Below are positions 7,602-16,595 of a DNA stretch of 20,370 nucleotides, piece after piece; the stretch's first letter is position 1; the number at the start of each line of letters is the position of its first letter. The DNA is from Clostridia bacterium. GTDB taxonomy: Bacteria > Bacillota > Clostridia > Christensenellales > Borkfalkiaceae. The notes beneath the pieces were generated by a model. That model was not told the origin of the DNA. It made no database searches and worked only from the letters and a program-made list of their open reading frames with translations. The stretch is from contig CAAGNQ010000048.1 in the NCBI GenBank assembly GCA_900771345.1, forward strand, positions 1 to 20,370. Reading direction: 5' to 3'. Both the position numbers and the translations under genes were made by a program.

Positions 7602-7638
7602 CTGTTTTTAGCGTTGCAACCGAATATTTTACACTATT

Positions 7639-9009
7639 TTAAATAAATAATTTACTTTTTTGCTCTTTTATCCTCTCTAGTTTATCTAGATAGGTTAAAA
7701 CGTCTTTTGGAGATGCTACTCTTTCTATTCTTTCGCCACCGTCAAACACTCGCTTACTTATTGCATTTGCACCACAAGCAACATTCTGCGCAATCTCTTC
7801 CATTATGCTCACGTTATATTTGCACGCCTTGTTCGGCTTTGCGTATCCAACGTTTTCTAGATTACCAGCCATATATTTTTGACGATATAAATAATATGGT
7901 GAGTATCCCTTTTCTCCGAGCGTCTTGTGGGCATATTCAACCATCTTCTCTACCTGCTCTCCTGAAAGTCTATCCGTTTCTTCTGCAAGATACGAGCCTT
8001 TCTTTATGCATAGGGTGTGCACGGTAATATTTTCAGGCGATAATTCTATCGCCTTGTCAATGCTGAATTTAAAATCATTAAAACTCTCCCCTGTAAGCCC
8101 TGCGATTAAATCCATATTTATATCAAAATGCTCTTTTGCCATTTGGTACTTTTCAATAACGTCTTCTGCCGTGTGACTTCTGCCTAGAAGTTTTAAGGTC
8201 TTATTGTGAAAACTTTGAGGATTAATGCATATCCTCGTTACACCAAAATCTTTAAGCATTTTTAGATTTTCTTTGGTTATGCAATCTGGCCTACCTGCCT
8301 CAACCGTGTATTCTACGCCCGTGTTTATCTTATCAATAGCACAAAGAACCCTTTTTAATTGTTGGTTAGATAATGATATTGGCGTCCCTCCACCGATATA
8401 AATACTGTGCAATTTTTTTACAAATCTTGCACTATAATTTATCTCGTCAACAAGCGCGTCCACGTACTTATCAACGTATTTTCTCGCACTCTTTATGTCT
8501 GCACTTATAAACGAACAATATTTACACCTTGACGGGCAAAACGGAATAAATGCAAAAAAATCGGTGTTTTCGTCATTCTTTTCATATATTCCCTTTTGCG
8601 TATTAATTATTCTCTTTATTAGGCTCGTTTTTTCCTCGCTCACCTTCATAGTGTCTTTAAAAAAACTTTCAAATTCGCCCGTTTCTTCTATTTGCTGATA
8701 GGCTAATTTTGTCGGCCTTATTCCCGTTAGCGCGCCCCAAGGAAGTTGTTTGTCAAAATACTTTGATAGCCCCTTGTAAAGAGATAATTTAGCATATCTT
8801 TTTATTAGGCGTTTCTTAACTATTTGGTCATCTGTGTTGTTTACGAGATTGCCATAAGCGAACACCTTTCCATTTATGGTTACGGTGTTTACAAATTTAT
8901 TTTCGCCCTCAGTAAAACGATGCCGTATTAATACAGCATCATCATTACTAAACATATTTAAAACTTCTCTTAAATCGCTTTCAAAAGCAGGTAAATTAGT
9001 ATCAATCAT
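7639..9009 (-). CDS. hemZ: HemZ-like radical SAM protein
   Basis: A 456-residue radical S-adenosylmethionine enzyme of the HemN/HemW/HemZ group. The 4Fe-4S motif CPSRCKYC gives Cys158, Cys162 and Cys165 (CxxxCxxC), following FIPF as in the family; the extra Cys of true HemN (CxxCxC) is Ser/Phe here. IYIGGGTP (203-210) is the SAM-binding strand. The N-terminal extension with LTGIRPTKLAY (94-104) is a HemZ hallmark, and the C-terminus has YYLYRQKYMAGNLENVGY. HemZ is annotated as oxygen-independent coproporphyrinogen dehydrogenase, but no other haem gene is in the window, and related HemW proteins are haem chaperones, so the reaction is uncertain. It overlaps the MBL-fold gene by 8 bases and is the last gene of the sec-rel operon. 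Confidence 0.88.
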   Translation of the reverse strand: MIDTNLPAFESDLREVLNMFSNDDAVLIRHRFTEGENKFVNTVTINGKVFAYGNLVNNTDDQIVKKRLIKRYAKLSLYKGLSKYFDKQLPWGALTGIRPTKLAYQQIEETGEFESFFKDTMKVSEEKTSLIKRIINTQKGIYEKNDENTDFFAFIPFCPSRCKYCSFISADIKSARKYVDKYVDALVDEINYSARFVKKLHSIYIGGGTPISLSNQQLKRVLCAIDKINTGVEYTVEAGRPDCITKENLKMLKDFGVTRICINPQSFHNKTLKLLGRSHTAEDVIEKYQMAKEHFDINMDLIAGLTGESFNDFKFSIDKAIELSPENITVHTLCIKKGSYLAEETDRLSGEQVEKMVEYAHKTLGEKGYSPYYLYRQKYMAGNLENVGYAKPNKACKYNVSIMEEIAQNVACGANAISKRVFDGGERIERVASPKDVLTYLDKLERIKEQKSKLFI

Positions 9010-9619
9010 AATCTATAAAAGTGTTATATTTTCTTTCGTGCTCTAATGTAGTAAACTCCTGATGACCTGGGTAAACTGCATAGTCCCCCTCAAGCGCAAA
9101 TAAGGTTTTTATCGAATTAATTAGTTGCTCTCTATCGCCGGTTATAAAATCCGTTCTCCCAACCGATTCCAAAAACAAAGTATCACCCGTAAAAAGCATA
9201 TTATCAACCATAAAAGTTGCCGAGCCGTCGGTATGCCCTGGAGTTAAAATTACTTTAATTTTTATGCCTATTAAATCCAAAACCTCTTGGTCGCCAAAAG
9301 TATAATCTGCTACTGTATAATCAAATTTTCTGCCAAAATCCATGCTTAAATTTTGTTCGTTTAAGAGTTTTTTTGCATCAATTTTACTAATGTATACCTT
9401 GGCGCCGTCATCTTGAAGTTTTTTAACGTTGCCAGCGTGGTCAAAGTGCGCGTGCGTTAGCAATACTGCTACAATCTTTACGCCCAGCGATTCTTCCGTC
9501 TGCTTAATTTTTTTATAGTTTTCGCCACTGTCAATAACGACTGCTTCATTAGTATCTTCGTTGACTAAAAAGTATGAATTTACTCTAAGTAGTCCTGTTG
9601 TTAAATGGTATAATTTCAT
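9002..9619 (-). CDS. MBL-fold metallo-hydrolase (glyoxalase II-like)
   Basis: A 205-residue metallo-beta-lactamase-fold hydrolase, predicted cytoplasmic and binuclear-metal dependent. Ligands: THAHFDH (His56, His58, Asp60, His61), TPGHTDGS (His129), FTGDTLF (Asp146) and YPGHQ (His186). This is the small YcbL/GloB-like subgroup without the C-terminal domain of true hydroxyacylglutathione hydrolases. Such a gene sits between rel (or dtd) and hemZ in many Clostridia. Its ATG shares one base with the rel stop (TAATG), and its end overlaps hemZ by 8 bases, so translation is tightly coupled. The thioester or other substrate is unknown. Confidence 0.92.
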   Translation of the reverse strand: MKLYHLTTGLLRVNSYFLVNEDTNEAVVIDSGENYKKIKQTEESLGVKIVAVLLTHAHFDHAGNVKKLQDDGAKVYISKIDAKKLLNEQNLSMDFGRKFDYTVADYTFGDQEVLDLIGIKIKVILTPGHTDGSATFMVDNMLFTGDTLFLESVGRTDFITGDREQLINSIKTLFALEGDYAVYPGHQEFTTLEHERKYNTFIDYD

Positions 9620-11751
9620 TAATTTGCCGTCCTGAACACGTCGGTAATTTTAGAATCTTGCTTTAATTTAGCAATAAGGTTTTCTAGTTCGCCTTTAGAA
9701 TTAAGCCTTATGTTAAAATCCACGACCACCTGTTTAGTTTTATGGTCTGTTCGTCCGTTGGTAGACACAATGTCTAATCCGAGTTTTGCAACCGTTCCTG
9801 CAACGATGGCAAGTATCTCTGCCTGAGTATTACCCACGACTTTTATACTAGCGTTATAAACGCTATCAACCTCTTCCGACCAAGAAACTTCTATCAATCT
9901 CTCGTCATCAATATTTTTCAGGTTAGGACAGTCCTTTCTGTGAACGGTAACCCCGTAACCTTTAGATATGAACCCGATTATATCATCACCAGGAACAGGG
10001 TTACAACAGCCTGCAAATCTTACTAAAAGACCACCCATTCCCTTAACTTTTACGCCACCCGAGGCTTTAGAACTGCTCCTAAACAGTTTAACGACCTCTT
10101 GTTGTGGTTGACTTCTTCTGTAAAAGTCAATAAGTTTTACTATAACGTGATTAACCGTCAATGCACCGTAACCGATTGACGCGAACATTTCGTCCTGACC
10201 TGTAAATGAAAGTTTGCTAGCAATATGAGCGAACGATTCTTCAGTCAAAAGTTCGGAGGTTGAATATCCTCTTCGCTTTGCCTCTGCTTCGAACATAACC
10301 TTGCCCATCTTGACGTTTTCTTCTTTCATTTCACGCTTAAAGAACTGCCTAATTTTTACCCTAGCAGAAGAACTTTTAACGATTTTTAGCCAGTCCCAAG
10401 ACGGACCTTTTGACGTCTGTGAAGTAATAACTTCAACCACGTCACCAACGTTCAAAATGGTATTTAACGGCACCATTTTTGAATTGACTTTTGCGCCAAC
10501 GCATCTATTCCCTACTGCCGAGTGAATACTGTAGGCAAAATCTAGAGGGGTAGCATCTTTAGGTAGACTTATAACGTCGCCCTTTGGCGTGAATACCAAA
10601 ACTTCAGAACTATAAATATCTCCTTTAAGAGAATTCAAAAATTCCTTGCTATCTTTTAAGCCACCCTGCCATTCCATAACCTCTCTAATCCAAGAGAGGC
10701 GAGTGTCTAAATCGTCAGCCTCTTTTTTGTTTTCTTTATATTTCCAGTGAGCAGCAATACCGTATTCTGCCGCGTGGTTCATCTCGTACGTTCTTATTTG
10801 TATCTCAAACACTCTACCGAAGTTTGTAACAACCGTCGTATGGAGCGAGCGATACATATTTGGCTTTGGCGTTGCTATATAGTCCTTAATCCTACCGGGA
10901 ACAGGCTTCCATTTGTTGTGAATTTTTCCAAAAACTTCATAGCATTCGTCCACGGTGTTGACGATAACTCTAATCGCAACGAGGTCGTAGATTTGGTCTA
11001 GCGTTTTGTTGCGCTCTTTCATCTTTCTATATATGCTATAAAGATGCTTTTTTCTACCGAAAACTTCGCCAGAAACGTTAGAGTCGGAAAGCATCTTTTT
11101 AACCTCGTCAACAACGTGCCCTACAAGGTCTTCCCCCTCTTTTAAGCGTTCCTCAATATTGATAGATAAATACTCGTAAAAATCAGGCTCAAGATATTTT
11201 AAGCACAAGTCCTCAAGTTCACACTTGATTTGAGAAATACCAAGCCTATCGGCAAGAGGAGCATAAACGTCAAGAGTTTCTCTTGCCATTCGCTGTTGGC
11301 GTTCTACCGACAAAAAGTTAAGCGAGCGCATATTATGAAGTCTATCGGCAAGTTTGATAATGATTACTCTTATATCTTTTGCCATAGCCACGAAAATCTT
11401 TCTAAAATTTTCTGCTTGTTCTTCTTCTTTTGAATGAAATTGAATTTTTTCAAGTTTTGTTACGCCGACTACTAACTCTAAAACTTCGTCGCCAAACTCA
11501 CTGCTAATATCCCCTTCGGAAACAGGCGTATCCTCAATAACGTCATGCAAAAAGGCAGCAGCAACGGTGGCTGCATCAAGCCCTAAATCAACTAAGATTT
11601 TAGCAACCGTACAAGGATGAACAAAATACTCTTCACCCGACGCTCTCTTTTGGTTGATATGCGCTTTTCTCGCATAGTCATAGGCCTTTTTTAAGAGTGC
11701 TAAATCTTTGCCACTATATACCTTTTCAATCCTGTCAAATATCTCTAACAT
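9619..11751 (-). CDS. rel: Bifunctional (p)ppGpp synthetase/hydrolase Rel
   Basis: A 710-residue long RelA/SpoT homologue controlling the stringent response. Hydrolase domain: VHP (His45), FLHDVIED (His69, Asp70, Glu73, Asp74) and LADRLHNMRSL, all intact. Synthetase domain: GRKKHLYSIYRKM (232-244), then GRIKDYIATPK with the RxKD motif (287-290) typical of bifunctional enzymes, and MYRSLHT (299-305). TGS domain at about 385-450 (VLVFTPKGDVISLP), a zinc-finger/RIS-type segment FAGCCNPVPGDDIIGF, and a C-terminal ACT domain (about 640-710). Both activities are therefore predicted. The ATG lies inside the 3' end of recJ (7-base overlap), with AAGGT upstream. apt and dtd, which often flank rel in Clostridia, are absent. 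Confidence 0.97.
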   Translation of the reverse strand: MLEIFDRIEKVYSGKDLALLKKAYDYARKAHINQKRASGEEYFVHPCTVAKILVDLGLDAATVAAAFLHDVIEDTPVSEGDISSEFGDEVLELVVGVTKLEKIQFHSKEEEQAENFRKIFVAMAKDIRVIIIKLADRLHNMRSLNFLSVERQQRMARETLDVYAPLADRLGISQIKCELEDLCLKYLEPDFYEYLSINIEERLKEGEDLVGHVVDEVKKMLSDSNVSGEVFGRKKHLYSIYRKMKERNKTLDQIYDLVAIRVIVNTVDECYEVFGKIHNKWKPVPGRIKDYIATPKPNMYRSLHTTVVTNFGRVFEIQIRTYEMNHAAEYGIAAHWKYKENKKEADDLDTRLSWIREVMEWQGGLKDSKEFLNSLKGDIYSSEVLVFTPKGDVISLPKDATPLDFAYSIHSAVGNRCVGAKVNSKMVPLNTILNVGDVVEVITSQTSKGPSWDWLKIVKSSSARVKIRQFFKREMKEENVKMGKVMFEAEAKRRGYSTSELLTEESFAHIASKLSFTGQDEMFASIGYGALTVNHVIVKLIDFYRRSQPQQEVVKLFRSSSKASGGVKVKGMGGLLVRFAGCCNPVPGDDIIGFISKGYGVTVHRKDCPNLKNIDDERLIEVSWSEEVDSVYNASIKVVGNTQAEILAIVAGTVAKLGLDIVSTNGRTDHKTKQVVVDFNIRLNSKGELENLIAKLKQDSKITDVFRTAN

Positions 11752-13784
11752 AAATTACCTTTTAGTAAACAAATTTTACTATATACTTTAGAGTTTGTCA
11801 ATGCGTTTTTAATGTTTTTATCAAAATTTAATTTGCCGTTCCTTCGATTAAAAATCTTTAATTCCATTAATACTTCAAGCACAAAAATCGCTTGATAAAC
11901 CTCGCCGTTTTTAAAATTTTCCATAGCAAAGGTTGCCGAGTCTATATATCTTTCGCCTGCAAGTGATTTTAAGGTATTAAAGGTAGTTATAAACTGCTCT
12001 CTTTCAGTAGAAATTTTTTGCAAAATTTGTATGCCGTCTGTAAAAACACCATCTTCGTTTTCTACTAAAATTTTATTTAACTCGTTTTCAAAAATATACG
12101 GATTTTGATAGGTCGAATCCGTATAGTGTGGGCAAACGTATCTAACGTATCCTTTAAGCGATTCTCTGTTTTTATATGAAGATACGTTGGTTTCAAAAAG
12201 TATAGTCTTTTTTACTGGATATAAAAGGGTTTTAACGTTCTTTTCTCCGTTAAAATCTAACATTTGCAAACAGTCGGTTTTATAAGTGTAGTGTGGCGAA
12301 CCCTCCTTTAACGGCATAGAATCCACACTCTCAACGTCAACTGCAAAAAGTGGTCTTTTATTACCTACACCAAACGGCTCTAGCATTTCAATTTCTTTAG
12401 CAAATCTTATTGAAAACTCACCCTCTATTCTCATATCTACAACGATTGTTTTCTCTTCGGCAAAAGAGTCCGATAATCCTTCAATATATTGGTCAAGATA
12501 ATCGTATAGTTTATCAAAATTCTCCTTTTCTATCGATACGCCTGCCGCTTGGGAATGCCCACCAAATGCAATTAAAAGGTCTTTTGCAGAGGTTATTGCA
12601 TCAAAAATATTTACTTGGTCAATACTCCTTGCCGAGCCTTTTAAATGCCCGTCATACCCTGCAAAAACTATAACCGGCCTTGAATATTCTTCTACTAGCC
12701 TTGCTGCAACAATGCCAACAAAACCTACCTGCCAATTCTCGTTTTTAACAAGAATAACGTTGCGCTTATTTAAATTCAAACTTTCAATCTGGGCTTTTGC
12801 CTGTTTATAAACGTTATCGCATTCAAACTGTCTTGCAATATTATATTCATTGAGTTTTACAGCCAAATCAAATATTTTTGTTTGGTCATTTTCTAAAAAG
12901 AGTGAAAGCGCGCTCTTGGCATCGCCCATTCTACCACCTGCATTTACTCTAGGCGCAATGGAATACATAAACGTTTGCGCGCTAATCTGCCTATTGTTAT
13001 CAGATAATAAATATTTAAATGGCAATCGTATTTTTTTAGGATTATTAAATATTTTTAACCCTTCATAAACTATATGTCTATTTTCGCCTAGCAATTCCAT
13101 ACTATCAGAAACGGTTGCTAGCGCCACGAAATCTATGTAATCATCAGCCCTATCGCCTATCAAAGCGTGACCTAATTTATAAGCAACGCCTGCGCCACAA
13201 AGCCCGTTAAAAGGATAGTCTTGTCCTTTAATTTTTGGATTGACGCAAATGCAATTTGGCAGAATTTCAGGTGGTTCGTGATGGTCGGTAACGATAACGT
13301 CAACACCTAAAAGATTAAGACTTTCAATCTTTTCAGCGTCGCTTATCCCACAGTCAACGGTAATTATTAGGTGAATTTCTTCATCTTTCATTAAATCCTT
13401 AACCGTGTCAACGTTTAAGCCATAACCCTCCTCGCGCTCTGGCACGTACACTCTTGCATTTATGCCGAATTCCATAAGGCAATAAAATAATACCGTGCTC
13501 GCACATATACCGTCTGCATCATAGTCACCAAAAATAAGAACCTTTTCCTGATTTTGCTTTGCTTGACTTATCCTATCAACAGCCTCTTCCATTCCCGATA
13601 ACAAAAATGGATTATTGAAGGCGTGCTTACCCATATCAAAAAAGTCTTTTGCCTTTTCTACGCTATCAATATTTCTTTGCAACAAAAGCCGTGCAGTGTC
13701 ATAGGTGACGTTGCACTCATTAGCAATTCTTTTTGCAATCTCTATTTGGTTTTCATCTAAACTTTTGTTGTAAATAATTTTCAT
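11745..13784 (-). CDS. recJ: Single-stranded-DNA-specific exonuclease RecJ
   Basis: A 679-residue 5'-to-3' ssDNA exonuclease of the DHH superfamily acting in recombinational and mismatch repair. DHH-domain motifs: IFGDYDADGICAS (Asp87, Asp89, Asp91), ITVDCGISD (141-149), TDHHEPPE (DHH at 167-169) and FVALATVSDSMEL, which is more divergent than the usual VALGTVADVVPL but keeps the Asp. DHHA1 domain carries SIAPRVNAGGRMGDA and FGGHSQAAG (407-415). An OB-fold and a Firmicutes-type C-terminal domain follow. It sits 74 bases downstream of secF with a strong hairpin between, and overlaps rel by 7 bases. The ribosome binding site is weak. Confidence 0.96.
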   Translation of the reverse strand: MKIIYNKSLDENQIEIAKRIANECNVTYDTARLLLQRNIDSVEKAKDFFDMGKHAFNNPFLLSGMEEAVDRISQAKQNQEKVLIFGDYDADGICASTVLFYCLMEFGINARVYVPEREEGYGLNVDTVKDLMKDEEIHLIITVDCGISDAEKIESLNLLGVDVIVTDHHEPPEILPNCICVNPKIKGQDYPFNGLCGAGVAYKLGHALIGDRADDYIDFVALATVSDSMELLGENRHIVYEGLKIFNNPKKIRLPFKYLLSDNNRQISAQTFMYSIAPRVNAGGRMGDAKSALSLFLENDQTKIFDLAVKLNEYNIARQFECDNVYKQAKAQIESLNLNKRNVILVKNENWQVGFVGIVAARLVEEYSRPVIVFAGYDGHLKGSARSIDQVNIFDAITSAKDLLIAFGGHSQAAGVSIEKENFDKLYDYLDQYIEGLSDSFAEEKTIVVDMRIEGEFSIRFAKEIEMLEPFGVGNKRPLFAVDVESVDSMPLKEGSPHYTYKTDCLQMLDFNGEKNVKTLLYPVKKTILFETNVSSYKNRESLKGYVRYVCPHYTDSTYQNPYIFENELNKILVENEDGVFTDGIQILQKISTEREQFITTFNTLKSLAGERYIDSATFAMENFKNGEVYQAIFVLEVLMELKIFNRRNGKLNFDKNIKNALTNSKVYSKICLLKGNLC

Positions 13785-13808
13785 AATTACTTTATATTTA
13801 AATAGTCA

Positions 13809-13834
13809 ATAAGACGGAAAAATTTCCGTCTTAT
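13809..13834 (-). other. Hairpin between secF and recJ
   Basis: A perfect inverted repeat: 13809-13817 pairs with 13826-13834, with AAAAATTT in the loop (or up to 12 bp if the loop closes further). It lies 25 bases past the secF stop and is not followed by a T-run on the minus strand. It may be an mRNA-stabilising or partial-termination element that separates secDF levels from recJ-rel. Confidence 0.5.
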
Positions 13835-13858
13835 CAGTTGTCGAAATTCTTTTATTAA

Positions 13859-14767
13859 TTACTTGCCTTTCTTCAAGCCTTTTACTGCCGACCAAATTAA
13901 CGGAGTGCCAAAATACGACGCGCCTACTCCACATAGCCCTGCAATGAGGATTTGAGCACCGGCAATCATTAAATGTGGCAAAGCGAATGCAATTAGTGCA
14001 ATAGAAATTAATGCAACGATTATTGCAAAAATTATATATTTATTTTTCTCTTTATTTGACACCTCGAAAGTCAATTCGCTTGCTGACAACGAACTGTTCG
14101 CTGTGTTTTTGGTTTCCTCTCTAAATCTATTTGAGGTTGAAACTGAAAGTGCGCTTGAAACAACAAGTGCAACTGCTATTCCAACACCTATAAACGGAAG
14201 AGCAGGTATCCTCGTTATCCCTAAAAGTGCAATAAATGCAAGTACTGACACGAAAGCAGAGAATATTGTTGCAAGTGCGCCTGCAAGTTTTTCAATTATG
14301 AGAGAATAAACAAAAATCGCAACAGTTGCAATTACTAGAGCAATAACTAATGAAGAAAGGTTAGAATAACCTTGACCGTTAACTTCTCTAACGTCAACGG
14401 TAACTTCTAAACTTAGATTTTTAGCCTCGAGTTTTGATAGAACGAAAGTCTTTAATTGGTCTGCATAACCACTAACGTCCTTATTAAACTTGTATATAAC
14501 CGATTTGCCCTCAGCCACCTCTTGTGAAATGCCCTTCGTGCCGAGTTTATTAGTCTTAAAAAACTCTTCACTTGCTTCCGTTATAATTTTATCAGCGTCA
14601 CTCACGTTTTGATTAACGCTCACCTGAAGTTCATAACCATCAGCAACCTTATTTGGATTATCAACAGTTCCGTTAAATCCGAATATTCCTATAAGGAGTG
14701 CCCCAACTAGAACTATAATCAAAGTTGCAATAACAAAAACTTTTAATCCACAAACTGATTTTTTCAT
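13859..14767 (-). CDS. secF: SecF-like protein-export membrane protein, divergent
   Basis: A 302-residue SecF homologue of the RND-like SecDF complex, which helps pull proteins through SecYEG. One N-terminal membrane helix (about 9-30), an extracytoplasmic domain (about 35-133), then five helices from about 137 to 290. Motif conservation is poor: the usual NDTxVVFDRIRE of the fourth helix reads ALSVSTSNRFREE (206-218), so the transmembrane Asp is lost, and the following LSRT is KNKY (241-244). The gene follows secD by 2 bases with a GGAGGGC site. Assignment depends on order, topology and its partner more than on motifs, and the family call is fairly safe. Whether it couples export to a proton gradient is doubtful. 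Confidence 0.85.
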   Translation of the reverse strand: MKKSVCGLKVFVIATLIIVLVGALLIGIFGFNGTVDNPNKVADGYELQVSVNQNVSDADKIITEASEEFFKTNKLGTKGISQEVAEGKSVIYKFNKDVSGYADQLKTFVLSKLEAKNLSLEVTVDVREVNGQGYSNLSSLVIALVIATVAIFVYSLIIEKLAGALATIFSAFVSVLAFIALLGITRIPALPFIGVGIAVALVVSSALSVSTSNRFREETKNTANSSLSASELTFEVSNKEKNKYIIFAIIVALISIALIAFALPHLMIAGAQILIAGLCGVGASYFGTPLIWSAVKGLKKGK

Positions 14768-14769
14768 AA

Positions 14770-16086
14770 TTAGCCCTCCTTCTTCATATCAAGAAAATTC
14801 TCTTTATTATCAATCAAAGGAAGAATTAACGCTGTGAATAATCTTGTAAACACCAAGGAGGCAATCGCTGATATAACTGCTCCTATTCCTAAAGTGATTG
14901 CAAAGCAGTTAACAGTTCCCGTTGTAAATGCTAATAAAACAATGGCAACAAACCCTGCTACCAAGTTGATGCCAAGCACAGGAATTAAAGATTGCTTGAA
15001 TCCCTTATTTATTGCCGCTTTAACAGTTTTTTCACTGTGAGAGTATTCCTCTTTAATCCTGCTTGCAGTTACTATCATTGAGTAAACTGATATCAACAGT
15101 GCTACGGCTATTCCCAAAACTCCTCCTAAAGAAAGAACTATGCCTGGAACAGCGATTAGCATCCAAATTTCAATTAGCATAAAGAGCAAGGTTGAAATTG
15201 CTGAAACTATTCCAAACCCTTTATAGATAAGAACGAGTGCAACTAATAAAATTACTAATAATACGCCAATACCTATTGCACACTTTGCTCCAACGTTTTC
15301 ACCGTATGGAGAAGAAATCTTTTCGGTGCTTGCAATCTCGTATTCATACTTTAATCCACCCGAGGAAACTTGCAATACCATTTGCTTAACACTTGCTTCG
15401 TCGCCCATTGACATATAAAGTGAACGGTTGACAAAACTACCCGTCGTTATTGCGCTACTTCCTGAAATCAACACCGTTTCACCTAATTTAACTTCAAGAT
15501 AGTATGAATTGCTCTCCCCTTCGGCAGTAGTAATAGCGTCCTTCATAAACTCGTACGCTTCGTCAGTAAATGCGATTGACATTTGGTAAACAACACCGTC
15601 TGAATCGCCGTAAACGCCTTCGTATTTTGCACTCTTGATAACCTTTATGTCTTCCATAATCTGTTCGGTAGGGTTAGCGCTTGTGCCACCGTAAAAGGCA
15701 ACTTCACCGTACGCCATAACAGCAGAAATATCACTACTAATCGAATCGGTATTTTTTGTTTCAATACGAATGTCGTAATCTAAAACTGCTGGGTCAGTAC
15801 TTTTAATTGCTTTTACCGAATATACCGAGTACCCAAGCGAACTAAGACGATATTCAAACGTTTTAACTACTTGGTTTATATCGGTTACTTCTTCTTCATT
15901 ATCATCTGAAAGTTCAAGCGTGTACGCCATACCACCTTCAATATCATAATCAAGTTCTATTGCACCTAACGCCGAGTTGTAATTCTTTACAGCCCCGACT
16001 GGAAACGCCACAAAAGTCAATACGATTAAAATCGCAACGAGCGTTCCTATTATGGACAATAACGTTATTGATTTTTTTCTGCTCAT
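14770..16086 (-). CDS. secD: SecD protein-export membrane protein, lacking the usual membrane aspartates
   Basis: A 438-residue SecD homologue. One N-terminal helix (about 8-30), then IELDYDIEGGMAYTLEL (43-59), the counterpart of the LGLDLxGG motif, a P1-type extracytoplasmic domain to about 265, and five C-terminal helices. Recognisable SecD segments are SRIKEEYSHSEKTVKAAINKGFK (342-364) and GTVNCFAITLGIG (390-402). The TM4 region aligned to AVDANVLIFERI reads SVYSMIVTASRI, with Tyr335 at the essential Asp, and DANLTT of TM5 is GINLVA (372-377). CGGAGG lies 8 bases before the ATG, and a strong promoter lies about 70 bases upstream. It is the first gene of the sec-recJ-rel-MBL-hemZ operon. 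Confidence 0.9.
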   Translation of the reverse strand: MSRKKSITLLSIIGTLVAILIVLTFVAFPVGAVKNYNSALGAIELDYDIEGGMAYTLELSDDNEEEVTDINQVVKTFEYRLSSLGYSVYSVKAIKSTDPAVLDYDIRIETKNTDSISSDISAVMAYGEVAFYGGTSANPTEQIMEDIKVIKSAKYEGVYGDSDGVVYQMSIAFTDEAYEFMKDAITTAEGESNSYYLEVKLGETVLISGSSAITTGSFVNRSLYMSMGDEASVKQMVLQVSSGGLKYEYEIASTEKISSPYGENVGAKCAIGIGVLLVILLVALVLIYKGFGIVSAISTLLFMLIEIWMLIAVPGIVLSLGGVLGIAVALLISVYSMIVTASRIKEEYSHSEKTVKAAINKGFKQSLIPVLGINLVAGFVAIVLLAFTTGTVNCFAITLGIGAVISAIASLVFTRLFTALILPLIDNKENFLDMKKEG

Positions 16087-16154
16087 TTTTGCCTCCGTTA
16101 GAAAAGAACAATCATTTTCTTCCTTTTAAAAATTCTTATTAGCCTATCCTAAAA

Positions 16155-16184
16155 ATTATATAACATTTTAGCCGTCTAGGTCAA
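16155..16184 (-). promoter_or_regulatory. Sigma-A-type promoter for the secD operon
   Basis: Minus-strand TTGACC, an 18-base spacer, then TATAAT, ending about 69 bases before the secD ATG. It should drive the six-gene unit secD to hemZ. Confidence 0.8.
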
Positions 16185-16248
16185 TAAAAATCTTAATAAT
16201 TTTATATATAATTTTACACATTTTAATTGAAAATTTAAATAAACATAA

Positions 16249-16283
16249 TTAGCACGTCATCAAATTAGCGATAAACGTGCTAA
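16249..16283 (-). terminator. Possible terminator after the DUF1858 gene
   Basis: A 9-bp inverted repeat TTAGCACGT/ACGTGCTAA (16249-16257 with 16275-16283) and a 17-base loop. It is followed on the minus strand by TTATGTTTATTT, which is only a weak T-tract. It lies 44 bases past the DUF1858 stop. Confidence 0.45.
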
Positions 16284-16326
16284 AAACATCTAGTTAATAA
16301 ATTAAAATTTTCTCTGTTTCCCCTAA

Positions 16327-16530
16327 TTATTCTTCGTCGAATTGGTTAAGTTCAACAAGCATTTGCTCAAGGTCAGCACCGTGAACGTCAGCCGCCTCGC
16401 CAACAGTTTCTCCGTGTGCAAGCGCACAACCTAAACAGTGCATTCCATGAGCCATTAAAATTTCGCCTGCCTTTGGATTTATTTGAATTGCATCAAAAAT
16501 AGTCGTGTTTTCTGTAATCTTCTTTTCCAT
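16327..16530 (-). CDS. DUF1858 small CxxC protein
   Basis: A 67-residue protein of the DUF1858 (hybrid-cluster-protein-associated disulfide domain) family. MAHGMHCLGCALAHGETVGEAADVHG is the signature, with Cys32 and Cys35 forming a CxxC that could hold a disulfide or a metal; positions 5-20 form the conserved N-terminal strand and helix. Family members occur alone or fused to redox enzymes, and the biochemical role is unknown. The gene is monocistronic: it has its own promoter, an AAGGAG site 8-9 bases before the ATG, and a possible terminator. No hybrid-cluster protein gene is present in the window. Confidence 0.9.
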   Translation of the reverse strand: MEKKITENTTIFDAIQINPKAGEILMAHGMHCLGCALAHGETVGEAADVHGADLEQMLVELNQFDEE

Positions 16531-16595
16531 TTTATTTAACTCCTTATTTCCATTTATCTAAATATTTCCATTAAATAGAAATTTATTACTATATA

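Noticed and set aside
13809..13834. Calling the secF-recJ hairpin a terminator
   Set aside because: No T-run follows on the minus strand, and recJ shows no promoter after it.
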